Assembly (NCBI RefSeq): GCF_039349365.1
Contig: NZ_CP134977.1
Location: 293,360 to 357,359, forward strand
Source: Buchnera aphidicola (Shivaphis celti)
Lineage (GTDB): Bacteria; Pseudomonadota; Gammaproteobacteria; Enterobacterales; Enterobacteriaceae
Length of the DNA stretch: 64,000 nt
Direction: 5' to 3'
Position numbers and translations under genes: made by a program. The notes under the pieces are model-generated. The model worked only from the letters and a program-made list of their open reading frames with translations. It did not search any database and was not told the DNA's origin. Positions 38,094 to 47,260 of the stretch are shown in pieces (within the stretch, counting starts at the first letter, position 1; each line of letters begins with the position of its first letter).

Positions 38094-38202
38094 ATATTTC
38101 ACAAAACAATTAAATATAAAAAAATATTAAAAAATTAAAAAAGATTGATCAAACATCATTTATATAAAAATATAAAATATCAACATATTCTACAAATTAA
38201 TA

Positions 38203-38230
38203 TTAAATGATATAATAATTTATCATTTAA
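38203..38230. repeat. 10-base-arm hairpin between clpP and clpX
   Basis: TTAAATGATA (38203-38212), an 8-base loop and TATCATTTAA (38221-38230), ending 30 bases before the clpX start. The arms share the ATGATA/TATCAT theme with the hairpin before bolA. Confidence 0.45.
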
Positions 38231-38260
38231 CAGGTAAATAATCAATTTAAAAAAAATATA

Positions 38261-39358
38261 ATGGACATTAAAAAAAAAATATTAACCCCTCAAGAAATAA
38301 AGAAAAAATTAGATGACTATATTATAGGACAAAATACTACAAAAAAAATATTATCTGTTGCAATATATAATCACTATAAAAAAATAACATTTCAAACAGA
38401 AATAAAAGAACAATATAATACAGAACTAAATAAAAGTAATATACTATTGATTGGACCAACAGGAAGTGGAAAAACATTACTAGCAGAAACATTAGCTAAA
38501 ATATTAAATATTCCATTTGTTATTGTCGATGCCACTTCATTAACTGAAGCAGGATATGTCGGAGATGATGTTGAAAATATACTACAAAGATTACTGCAAA
38601 AATGTCATTACAACGTTCAAGAAGCAGAAAAAGGAATAATATATATTGATGAAATTGATAAAATAGCAAAAAAATCTAATAATGTATCTATTACGAGAGA
38701 TGTTTCGGGAGAAGGAGTACAACAAGCATTATTAAAAATTATTGAAGGAACTATCGCATCTGTTCCTCCACAAGGAGGAAGAAAACACCCAGATCAACAA
38801 TGTTTACAAATTAACACTGCAAAAATATTATTTATTTGTGGAGGAACATTTGATGGATTAGATAAAATAGTTCATCAAAAAATAAAAAATAAAACTAAAA
38901 TAGGTTTTTATCAATTCAATAAAGAAGTTCAAATTCCAAAAAAGAAAAACAATTTCTTAAAAAACATAGAACCAAAAGACTTAATAAACTTTGGTTTAAT
39001 ACCAGAATTTATAGGAAGATTACCTATTATTGCAACATTAAATCCAATTGACAAAAATATGTTAACTAAAATATTATGCGAACCAAAAAACGCATTAATT
39101 AAACAATATCAAAGCATATTTGCATTAGATAATATTAAATTAAAATTTACAAAACAATCAATACAAGAAATTGTTAAACAAGCTATTTTAAAAAATATTG
39201 GAGCAAGAGGATTGCGATCTATTATGGAAAATATTTTATTAAATACAATGTATGAATTACCATCAATGAAAAACGTTAAAACAGTACAAATTACACAATC
39301 TGTAATTCAAAAAAATAATAAACCAATTATTATATTTCATAAAAATAAAGAATCATAA
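38261..39358 (+). CDS. clpX: ClpX unfoldase lacking the N-terminal zinc-binding domain
   Basis: AAA+ hexamer that unfolds proteins and feeds ClpP. It has 365 aa (E. coli 424). The start [24 protein letters not shown] aligns with E. coli about residue 60, so the four-cysteine zinc domain that dimerises and receives adaptors is absent, and no remnant is seen in the 167 bases upstream. The motor is complete: GPTGSGKT (Walker A), IIYIDEID (Walker B), the pore loop GYVGDDVEN, the RKH loop GGRKHP, sensor 2 GARGLRS, and the IGF tripeptide that docks on ClpP. Confidence 0.95.
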   Translation: MDIKKKILTPQEIKKKLDDYIIGQNTTKKILSVAIYNHYKKITFQTEIKEQYNTELNKSNILLIGPTGSGKTLLAETLAKILNIPFVIVDATSLTEAGYVGDDVENILQRLLQKCHYNVQEAEKGIIYIDEIDKIAKKSNNVSITRDVSGEGVQQALLKIIEGTIASVPPQGGRKHPDQQCLQINTAKILFICGGTFDGLDKIVHQKIKNKTKIGFYQFNKEVQIPKKKNNFLKNIEPKDLINFGLIPEFIGRLPIIATLNPIDKNMLTKILCEPKNALIKQYQSIFALDNIKLKFTKQSIQEIVKQAILKNIGARGLRSIMENILLNTMYELPSMKNVKTVQITQSVIQKNNKPIIIFHKNKES

Positions 39359-39482
39359 AGAATAGTTTATATTATAACATATAAAATATACAATATATAT
39401 AATTTATTAAAATAAATTATAATTAATGAAATAAAATTAATATGATAAAAATATTAAAAATAAATTAAACTAAGAGAATTAT

Positions 39483-41828
39483 ATGAATTCTGAATGTTCT
39501 AAATATATTAAAATACCTATCTTGCCATTAAGAGATATCGTTATATATCCAAATATCATAATACCATTATTTGTTGGTCGAAAAAAATCTATTCAATGTA
39601 TAGAATATTCCATAAAAAAAGACAAACAAATCATGTTAGTTACACAAAAAAAATCTACAATAGAAAATCCAGAAATACATCAATTATTTAATATTGGTAC
39701 AATTTCAAAAATATTACAAATGTTTACACTACCAGATGGAACAATAAAGATTTTAGTAAAAGGATTAAAAAGAGCAAAAATTTATTCAATAAATGATCAG
39801 GGAAAGTTTTTAACTGGAGAAATTCAATACATTAATTCTTACACAGTAAACGAAAAAGAAAATAAGGTATTGATGAAATTAGCTATAGAAATATTTGAAA
39901 AATACTTAAGTTTTAACCAACAAATTCCTATGGAAATTGTAAATTCATTACAAGAAGTCAAAAACGCATCAAAATTATCTAATATAATATCGTCACATCT
40001 TTCTTTAAAATTATATGATAAACAAAAAATTTTAGAAATGTCTGATGTAAACAAAAAACTAGAATATTTAATTCTAACTTTAAAATCAGAAATTGATTTA
40101 TTTGAAATTGAAAAGAAAATAAGACATCGAATACAAAATAACATGGAAAAAAACCAAAAAGAATACTATTTAAATGAACAAATAAAAGCCATAAAAAAAG
40201 AATTAGGAGAAATAGATAACACAAAAAAAGAATACGAAGTACTAAAAAATAAAATTCATACATTAAAACTACCAAAAACAGTACGAAAAAAAGCATTAGG
40301 AGAGTTAAAAAGACTGAAAATGATGTCTACAATATCTGCAGAAGCATCTGTAATAAGAGGATATATTGAATGGATACTACAAATCCCATGGTCTATCAAA
40401 AGCAGAATAAAAAAAAATATCCAACAGGCAAAAAAAATATTAGATAAAGATCATTTTGGTTTAAAAAAAGTAAAAAATAGGATATTAGAATACTTAGCTG
40501 TACAAACAAGAACTAAAAATAAAGCGAAAGGACCAATACTATGTTTAGTAGGACCTCCAGGTGTAGGAAAAACTTCTTTAGGAAAATCTATTGCTAAAGC
40601 AACAGGAAGAAAATATACTAAAATGGCTCTTGGAGGTATAAGAGACGAAGCAGAAATTAGAGGACATCGTAAAACATATATTGGTTCCCTTCCAGGAAAA
40701 ATTATGCAGAATATGGCTCAGGTCGGTGTAAAAAATCCATTATTTTTATTAGATGAAATCGACAAAATATCTAATGATACTAGAGTAGATCCTACTTCTG
40801 CTTTACTTGAAGTGTTAGACCCTGAACAAAATAAAAATTTTAACGATCATTACTTAGAATTAGATTATGACTTATCAGAAGTCATGTTTATTGCTACTGC
40901 TAATTCAACAAACATTCCCAATCCATTACTAGATAGAATGGAAATAATTTATGTTTCAAGTTATACTGAAGAAGAAAAATTTAATATAGCTAAAAATTAC
41001 CTAAAACCTAAACAAATTAAAAGACATTCTCTAAAAAACGAAGAAATAAATATTACAGATAACGTTCTAAAAAATATTATAAATTATTATACACGAGAGG
41101 CAGGAGTACGAAATTTAGAAAAAGAAATAGCAAAAATATGTAGAAAAGTAATAAAAAATATTGTTATGGATACTTCAATTAAAAATATTAATATTCATAG
41201 TAAAAATTTAAAAAAATACCTTGGTGTAAAAAAATTTTACTATGGTAAAATTCAAAATAAAAATCAAATTGGACAAGTCAATGGATTAGCATGGACAGAA
41301 ATTGGAGGAGAATTATTAACAATCGAAACAGCATGTGTACCCGGTAAAGGAAAATTAATTTATACAGGATCGTTGGGAGAAGTAATGCAAGAATCTATAC
41401 AAACAGCACTTACTGTAGTACGATCACAGTCTGTTAGATTAAATATTCAATCTAACTTTTATGAAAAATATGATATACATGTACATATTCCAGAGGGAGC
41501 AACGCCAAAAGATGGACCAAGTGCAGGAATCGCAATATGTACAGCATTGGTATCTATATTAACAAAAAATCCAGTAAAATTAGACATCGCGATGACAGGA
41601 GAAATTACATTAAATGGAAATGTCCTAACTATTGGAGGATTAAAAGAAAAATTGCTTGCAGCACACCGAGGGGGTGTAAAAACTATTATTATACCGTATA
41701 AAAATAAATACCATTTAACAGAAATATCTCAAAAAATACTACTGAAATTAAATATACATCCTGTAAAAAATATAAAAGAAGTGTTATTAATTGCTTTAAA
41801 AAATCCACCTTATAAAAATAACATATAA
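39483..41828 (+). CDS. lon: ATP-dependent protease Lon
   Basis: Homohexameric AAA+ protease for damaged and short-lived proteins. It has 781 aa (E. coli 784), full-length: N-terminal substrate domain starting IPILPLRDIVIYPN, Walker A GPPGVGKTS, Walker B LFLLDEIDK, and the Ser-Lys protease domain with EGATPKDGPSAGIA (catalytic Ser) and GGLKEKLLAAHRGG (catalytic Lys). AAGAGAATT precedes the ATG at 39483. hupB and ppiD, which follow lon in E. coli, are absent. Confidence 0.98.
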   Translation: MNSECSKYIKIPILPLRDIVIYPNIIIPLFVGRKKSIQCIEYSIKKDKQIMLVTQKKSTIENPEIHQLFNIGTISKILQMFTLPDGTIKILVKGLKRAKIYSINDQGKFLTGEIQYINSYTVNEKENKVLMKLAIEIFEKYLSFNQQIPMEIVNSLQEVKNASKLSNIISSHLSLKLYDKQKILEMSDVNKKLEYLILTLKSEIDLFEIEKKIRHRIQNNMEKNQKEYYLNEQIKAIKKELGEIDNTKKEYEVLKNKIHTLKLPKTVRKKALGELKRLKMMSTISAEASVIRGYIEWILQIPWSIKSRIKKNIQQAKKILDKDHFGLKKVKNRILEYLAVQTRTKNKAKGPILCLVGPPGVGKTSLGKSIAKATGRKYTKMALGGIRDEAEIRGHRKTYIGSLPGKIMQNMAQVGVKNPLFLLDEIDKISNDTRVDPTSALLEVLDPEQNKNFNDHYLELDYDLSEVMFIATANSTNIPNPLLDRMEIIYVSSYTEEEKFNIAKNYLKPKQIKRHSLKNEEINITDNVLKNIINYYTREAGVRNLEKEIAKICRKVIKNIVMDTSIKNINIHSKNLKKYLGVKKFYYGKIQNKNQIGQVNGLAWTEIGGELLTIETACVPGKGKLIYTGSLGEVMQESIQTALTVVRSQSVRLNIQSNFYEKYDIHVHIPEGATPKDGPSAGIAICTALVSILTKNPVKLDIAMTGEITLNGNVLTIGGLKEKLLAAHRGGVKTIIIPYKNKYHLTEISQKILLKLNIHPVKNIKEVLLIALKNPPYKNNI

Positions 41829-41939
41829 AATTAAGCTAATAATATTCAAATATTTTAAATATTTAATAAAATATTTACCTAGAAAATTGAATATAAAATT
41901 ATATTAATAAAATTTTACATAAAAATATAAGGTAATTTT

Positions 41940-43661
41940 GTGCAATTATTTAAAAAAATTAGCTGGTATTTTCGAGCAGAATGGAAAAGATATACAGGAT
42001 CTATATTTTTATTAATTATAATATCAATTTTACAATTACTCCCTCCCAAGATAATTGGTATATTGATTGATCATGCTATGATAGAAAAAAAATATACATT
42101 GAAATCATTCTTATTAATTAGCAGTATGTTACTAATTGCTATCATAATATATATTTTACGATATTTGTGGAGAATATTACTATTTGGTGCAGCATATAAA
42201 TTATCAGTTATATTAAGAAAAAAAATATATAAATATCTAGTTAAAAAAAACATCATATTTTATTCAACAAACCGTATTGGTGATTTAATGGCTAAATCAA
42301 CTAATGACGTTGATAAAATAGTATTTTTTGCAGGAGAGGGAGTATTAACATTAATAGATTCTCTTGTTACTGGATCTTCTGTAATTATCATGATGTTTAC
42401 ACAAATTAATTTCATATTAACAATAATATGTTTAATTCCTATGCCAATAATGACTATTTTAATTATTTATTATGGTCAAAAATTATACTTATCTTTTCAG
42501 AAATCACAAAAAACATTTTCTAATTTAAATAATTATGTTCAAGAAAATACAAAAAATATATATATGATTAAAAATTTTGGATTAGAAAAATATATAATTA
42601 ATCAATTTAAAAAAAATACTATACAGGCTAAATTAAAAAATATCCAACTATCAAAAATTGAAGCAAAATTCGAACCAATTATTTATTCAGCTATTATGTT
42701 TTCAAATTTTTTAGCAATTATAATTGGCAGTTATTTCGTTTGTAATAATTATATTACTATTGGCAATCTGACAAGTTTTATAATGTATTTAGGATTAATG
42801 GTTTGGCCAATGTTAGCATTAGCTTGGATGTACAATATACTTGAAAGAGGAAATGCTTCTTGGAATAGATTACAAAACATCATGAACAAAAATAATTTCT
42901 TTATAGATAAAAAAGAAAATATAATAAAAAAAAAAAAAGATATTTATTTTCAAATTAAAAAATTTAATTATGAAAATAGTAAAAAATCAATTATAAAAAA
43001 TATATTTATTAAAATTGATTTTAACAAAACTATTGGTTTATGTGGACCTACAGGAAGTGGGAAAAGCACAATAATTAATTTATTACAAAGAAACTTAGAA
43101 TGTACAGAAGGAACCATTTTATACAATAACACACCAATTAATCATTATAAAATTTCAGATTGGAGAAAAAACATCTCTGTTGTCAATCAATCTACATTTT
43201 TATTTTCAGATACTATTAAAAATAATATCACATTGGGAAAAAAACATGCAACAAAAAAAGAAATCGAATACGTTACTAAAATAACTAATATACATCACGA
43301 AATTATGCATTTTCCTCAACAATATAACACAAAAATAGGGAAAGAAGGTGAGAATCTATCAGGAGGGCAAAAACAAAGGATCTCAATAGCACGATCTTTA
43401 TTATATAATAAAGAAATTCTAGTTTTAGACAATGCATTATCTGCAATAGATAAAATAAATCAAATAAAAATATTTAAAAATATTAATTTGTGGAAAAAAA
43501 AAAAACATACCATCATTATAGTAACACATGCATTATATATATTAAATCAATTAAAAGAAATAATTATTATTAATGATGGAAAAGTTGAAAATATTGGAAC
43601 GCACGATCAATTACTAAAATACAATCATTGGTATAAAAACATGTGCAAACAACAAAAATAA
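41940..43661 (+). CDS. mdlA: ABC exporter half-transporter MdlA
   Basis: One half of the MdlAB heterodimeric multidrug-like exporter in the inner membrane; the substrate is unknown. It has 573 aa (E. coli 590). Six transmembrane helices are followed by the nucleotide domain: GPTGSGKST (Walker A), LSGGQKQRIS (signature) and ILVLDNALSAID (Walker B). The residue after the Walker B Asp, usually Glu, is Asn (Asp in E. coli MdlA), so this half probably has a degenerate ATPase site. A GTG start at 41940 (QLFKKISWYFRAEWKRY aligns with E. coli RLFAQLSWYFRREW) follows AAGG. Confidence 0.94.
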   Translation: MQLFKKISWYFRAEWKRYTGSIFLLIIISILQLLPPKIIGILIDHAMIEKKYTLKSFLLISSMLLIAIIIYILRYLWRILLFGAAYKLSVILRKKIYKYLVKKNIIFYSTNRIGDLMAKSTNDVDKIVFFAGEGVLTLIDSLVTGSSVIIMMFTQINFILTIICLIPMPIMTILIIYYGQKLYLSFQKSQKTFSNLNNYVQENTKNIYMIKNFGLEKYIINQFKKNTIQAKLKNIQLSKIEAKFEPIIYSAIMFSNFLAIIIGSYFVCNNYITIGNLTSFIMYLGLMVWPMLALAWMYNILERGNASWNRLQNIMNKNNFFIDKKENIIKKKKDIYFQIKKFNYENSKKSIIKNIFIKIDFNKTIGLCGPTGSGKSTIINLLQRNLECTEGTILYNNTPINHYKISDWRKNISVVNQSTFLFSDTIKNNITLGKKHATKKEIEYVTKITNIHHEIMHFPQQYNTKIGKEGENLSGGQKQRISIARSLLYNKEILVLDNALSAIDKINQIKIFKNINLWKKKKHTIIIVTHALYILNQLKEIIIINDGKVENIGTHDQLLKYNHWYKNMCKQQK

Positions 43662-43713
43662 ATTATATCATACAATTTTAATACGATTGCAAAAAAAAAA
43701 AAAAGGAAACAAT

Positions 43714-45444
43714 ATGGCTAATTTAATATTAGGTTGGCCAACACTAAAACGTTTATTATATTACGGAAAATTTTGGAAAAAAGAAATTTATACAGCATTT
43801 TTAATACTATTTTTTGCATCCATATTAGAAACAATTGGGCCATGTTTAATTAGTTATTTTATCAATCATATAGAAAAAATAAAACAGGTAAATAAAATAT
43901 ATCTATTATCCGTTTTATCTTTTTATTTTATATCACAAACAACATCCATTATATTAAACTATTTACAAACAATATTATTTAACAAAATTGCTATTAAAAT
44001 AATTCAAAAAATTAGAATAGAAGTTTTTACTTCATTAATATCAAAACCACTATACTTTTTTAATAAAACTCCGATAGGAGATATTATTTCAATTATTACA
44101 AATGATACAGAAATACTGAAAGAATTATATGACACAGTTCTAATAAATATTTTTAAAAATATCTCTTTAATTATTATTATGTTAATTACAATGTTTTTCT
44201 TACAATGGAAAATGGCAATTATTGCTACAACGTTATTTCCGATAGTCATAATAATAATATTATTTTATCAATATTTTTGTATACCAAAATTAAGAAAAAT
44301 ACGCTCATTGCTAACAAAAATAAATCATGAATTCCATGAAATTATTAACGGAATTCATATTATTCAACAATTTTCACAAGAAAAAAAATTTCTTCAAATA
44401 ATTAAAAAATCTAATACATCGCATTATCAATTAAAAATAAATATTTTAAAAATAGATAGTTTATTACTTCGACCATTAATAAATTTAATTTCCTCTGTGA
44501 TACTATGTGGATTAATGAGTATTTTTATTACTACACCTATTAATATTATTCATATTGGAACAATATATGCCTTTATTAGTTACTTAAATCGAATAAATGA
44601 ACCATTAATTATTATTACTACACAACAAACTATGTTGCAACAAGCAATAGTTTCAGGAGAAAGAATATTTCATTTGTTAGATTATCCAAAACAAAAATAT
44701 GGAAATGACAACAGTAATCTTATAACAGGGAAGATTCAGTTTAAAAATCTTAATTTTCAATATAATCAATATAGTAAAAAAATATTAAGCAACATTAATT
44801 TGACTATTCCATATCAAGAATTTACAGCGATTATTGGAGAAACAGGGAGTGGAAAAAGTACTCTAGTAAATTTAATTATGGGACACTATATCATTCAACA
44901 AGGAAATTTATTCATTGATAACCGAAAAATTTCTACACTGAGTTATCAGATATTAAAAAAAAATATTTATATAGTACAACAAAATCCATGTATATTAAGC
45001 GGAACAATTTTATTCAATATTAGTTTAGGAAAAAATGTATCAGAAATAGAAGTATGGAAGGTTTTAAAAAAAATAAAATTATATAATTTTGTTCAATCTT
45101 TAGAAAATAAAATACATACTTTTTTGCAATCAGGTTATGAGAATTTATCTATTGGACAAAAACAATTAATATCCATTGCACGAGTTTTAATAATTAAACC
45201 AAAAATTTTAATATTAGATGAATTCACTTCTAATATAGATCCTGAAATAGAAGATATTATTCAAAAAATATTAATAAAAATAAAAAAAAACAGCACTATT
45301 ATTATAATTGCCCATAAATTATCTACAATAAAATATGCTAAAAATATTATTATTTTAAAAGATGGGAAAATTATTGAACAAGGAGGAAAAAAAAAATTAT
45401 TAAATAATAGAAATAGTTACTACAAAAAATACTTACTTGAATAA
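43714..45444 (+). CDS. mdlB: ABC exporter half-transporter MdlB
   Basis: Partner of MdlA. From the ATG at 43714, after AAAAGGAAAC, it is 576 aa (E. coli 593), starting MANLILGWPTLKRLLYYG. Transmembrane domain, then GETGSGKST (Walker A), LSIGQKQLISIAR (signature) and ILILDEFTSNID with the canonical catalytic Glu, and H-loop IIAHKLST. With MdlA carrying Asn, the pair would have one active and one impaired ATP site, as in several heterodimeric exporters. A 14-base A run precedes the ribosome binding site. Confidence 0.95.
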   Translation: MANLILGWPTLKRLLYYGKFWKKEIYTAFLILFFASILETIGPCLISYFINHIEKIKQVNKIYLLSVLSFYFISQTTSIILNYLQTILFNKIAIKIIQKIRIEVFTSLISKPLYFFNKTPIGDIISIITNDTEILKELYDTVLINIFKNISLIIIMLITMFFLQWKMAIIATTLFPIVIIIILFYQYFCIPKLRKIRSLLTKINHEFHEIINGIHIIQQFSQEKKFLQIIKKSNTSHYQLKINILKIDSLLLRPLINLISSVILCGLMSIFITTPINIIHIGTIYAFISYLNRINEPLIIITTQQTMLQQAIVSGERIFHLLDYPKQKYGNDNSNLITGKIQFKNLNFQYNQYSKKILSNINLTIPYQEFTAIIGETGSGKSTLVNLIMGHYIIQQGNLFIDNRKISTLSYQILKKNIYIVQQNPCILSGTILFNISLGKNVSEIEVWKVLKKIKLYNFVQSLENKIHTFLQSGYENLSIGQKQLISIARVLIIKPKILILDEFTSNIDPEIEDIIQKILIKIKKNSTIIIIAHKLSTIKYAKNIIILKDGKIIEQGGKKKLLNNRNSYYKKYLLE

Positions 45445-45453
45445 ATAGTAATC

Positions 45454-45566
45454 GTCTTTGTTAAGACAATAAATACCTGTTATATATTTAACCTAGCTGC
45501 TTCCTTCCAGACCTGACTAATTATTTAAATATATTAAAACAGTATTCAATAATCATTAACAAAGAC
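45454..45566 (-). ncRNA. ffs: 4.5S RNA of the signal recognition particle
   Basis: On the minus strand the universally conserved SRP core reads GGTCTGGAAGGAAGCAGC, complementary to 45495-45519. Terminal arms GTCTTTGTTAA and its complement (45454-45464 and 45556-45566) close the hairpin, giving about 113 nt (E. coli 114). A TATTAT box at 45572-45577 is placed correctly for its -10. It lies antisense to the mdlB downstream region, between two plus-strand genes. Confidence 0.93.
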
Positions 45567-45611
45567 ATTCAAATAATACATAATTATTATACAAAAAAAC
45601 AAAAAAAAAAG

Positions 45612-45636
45612 ATAGATAATAAAATATTTTATCTAT
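45612..45636 (+). terminator. Possible bidirectional terminator between ffs and dnaX
   Basis: ATAGATAA (45612-45619) and TTATCTAT (45629-45636) form an 8-base stem with a 9-base loop, followed by TTTTAATT on the plus strand and by a run of T on the minus strand. It could end mdlAB readthrough before dnaX. Nearly all A-T, so weak. Confidence 0.3.
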
Positions 45637-45686
45637 TTTTAATTAATTAATATATTAAAATGATATAAATTGAGAAAATAAAATAC

Positions 45687-46775
45687 ATGAATTATATAAT
45701 TTTAGCAAGAAAATTTCGACCTACTAGTTTTACTGATATGATTGGACAAAATCATATTATTGAAATGATTAAAAATAGCTTTACATTAAATAAATTACAT
45801 CAGTCATGGATATTCTCTGGTCCTCATGGAACAGGAAAAACTACCGCTGCAAGATTACTAGCAAAAAGCTTAAATTGCAAAAACAGAAAAAATATGTATG
45901 CATGCAATAAATGCAATCATTGTTATGATATGCAAAATGGATGTTTTCCCGATCTCATAGAAATAGATGCAGCTTCTAAAACTAAAGTAGAAGATATTAA
46001 AGAATTATTACAAACTGCAAAATATATTCCAATGAAAGGAAAATACAAAATATATCTTATTGATGAAATACATATGTTATCTAGACATAGTTTCCACTCT
46101 CTATTAAAAATACTTGAAGAACCTCCAGAATACATTAAATTTATTTTTATCACGACAGAAATAAAAAAAATACCACCAACAATCTTATCCCGATGTATAT
46201 ACTTTCAATTTATAAAAATTAATGAAAAAAAAATACAAAACTATTTAAAAAGAATATTAAACATAGAAAAAGTGTATTTTGAAGATGATGCATTAAAAAT
46301 AATTTCACAAAATTCTGGAGGAAGTTTACGAGATGCATTAAATTTAACCGAACAAGCACTGATATTAAGTAATCAAAAAATTACAAAAAAATGTATAATC
46401 AATATGTTTGGTATATTAGATAAAGAAAAAACTATTAAAATTATTATGTTAATTTTAAAAAAAAATTCTAATAAATTAATGCATTATATCGAAAAAATAT
46501 ATTATTCAAATATAAATCTTGAAAATATATTAATAGAAATATTAAAAATATTTCATGAAATTGCAATAATACAACATACTACATTGCATTTAACAATGAT
46601 AAAAAATTCAAATACAGAAACAATTATGAATCTTGCAAAATTAATCAGTTATAAAAATCTAACAAAATATTATCAAATTGTTTTAATGGGAAAAAAAACA
46701 TTACATACTGCACCTACAATAAAAATAGGGGTAGAAATTATTTTATTAAATTTAATACATGCAATAGAAAAATAA
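45687..46775 (+). CDS. dnaX: DNA polymerase III clamp-loader subunit, short gamma-like DnaX
   Basis: ATPase of the clamp loader. It has 362 aa, against 643 for E. coli tau and 431 for gamma. Walker A GPHGTGKTTAARLLA, the zinc module CNKCNHCYDMQNGC, IYLIDEIHMLSRHSFHSLLKILEEPP and the SRC motif (PPTILSRC) are intact, so domains I-III are there. Domains IV and V, which tie the loader to DnaB and Pol III alpha, are missing, and no tau-gamma frameshift is needed. ybaB and htpG follow as in E. coli. Confidence 0.95.
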   Translation: MNYIILARKFRPTSFTDMIGQNHIIEMIKNSFTLNKLHQSWIFSGPHGTGKTTAARLLAKSLNCKNRKNMYACNKCNHCYDMQNGCFPDLIEIDAASKTKVEDIKELLQTAKYIPMKGKYKIYLIDEIHMLSRHSFHSLLKILEEPPEYIKFIFITTEIKKIPPTILSRCIYFQFIKINEKKIQNYLKRILNIEKVYFEDDALKIISQNSGGSLRDALNLTEQALILSNQKITKKCIINMFGILDKEKTIKIIMLILKKNSNKLMHYIEKIYYSNINLENILIEILKIFHEIAIIQHTTLHLTMIKNSNTETIMNLAKLISYKNLTKYYQIVLMGKKTLHTAPTIKIGVEIILLNLIHAIEK

Positions 46776-46889
46776 ATTTATATTTCAACATAAATTATAT
46801 TATAATGAAAATAAATTTCAATATAAAATAAATCACAATATTAAATATCATGACAAAAAAATAAAATAAAATTTTTTAAAAGGAAAAAT

Positions 46890-47222
46890 ATGTTTAATAA
46901 AAACAATATTAGCGATTTAATGAAACAAGCACAAAAGATGCAAGAAGAAATGAAAAAAGCACAAAAAGAAATTTCCAATTTAACAGTTACAGGAGAATCA
47001 GGAGCAGGATTAATTAAAATTAATTTAAATGGAAAATACCATTGCACTAATTTAAAAATCGATGCCAATTTATTAAAAAAAGAAAAAAAAGAAATGTTAG
47101 AAGATTTAATTATTGCAGCATTTAATTCTGCTAATAAAAAAATACATGACGAAAAACAAAAAAAGATTTCTATTCTCAATCCTGATTTGCCATTTACAAA
47201 AAATACAAATTTAAAAAAATAA
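46890..47222 (+). CDS. ybaB: Nucleoid-associated protein YbaB/EbfC
   Basis: Small dimeric DNA-binding protein. It has 110 aa (E. coli 109). The start MFNKNNISDLMKQAQKMQEEMKKAQ matches the family helix; GESGAGLIKINLNGKYHC and LEDLIIAAFNSANKKIHD are typical. AAAAGGAAAAAT precedes the ATG at 46890. recR, which sits between ybaB and htpG in E. coli, is missing, in keeping with loss of recombination genes. Confidence 0.95.
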   Translation: MFNKNNISDLMKQAQKMQEEMKKAQKEISNLTVTGESGAGLIKINLNGKYHCTNLKIDANLLKKEKKEMLEDLIIAAFNSANKKIHDEKQKKISILNPDLPFTKNTNLKK

Positions 47223-47260
47223 TGTTAATTATATAACAAGTCAACTAAAACGAGAACATA

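Noticed and set aside
38094-38260. Remnant of the ClpX zinc domain upstream of clpX
   Set aside because: No pair of CxxC codons and no residual similarity in any forward frame; the region is ordinary A+T-rich spacer with a hairpin.
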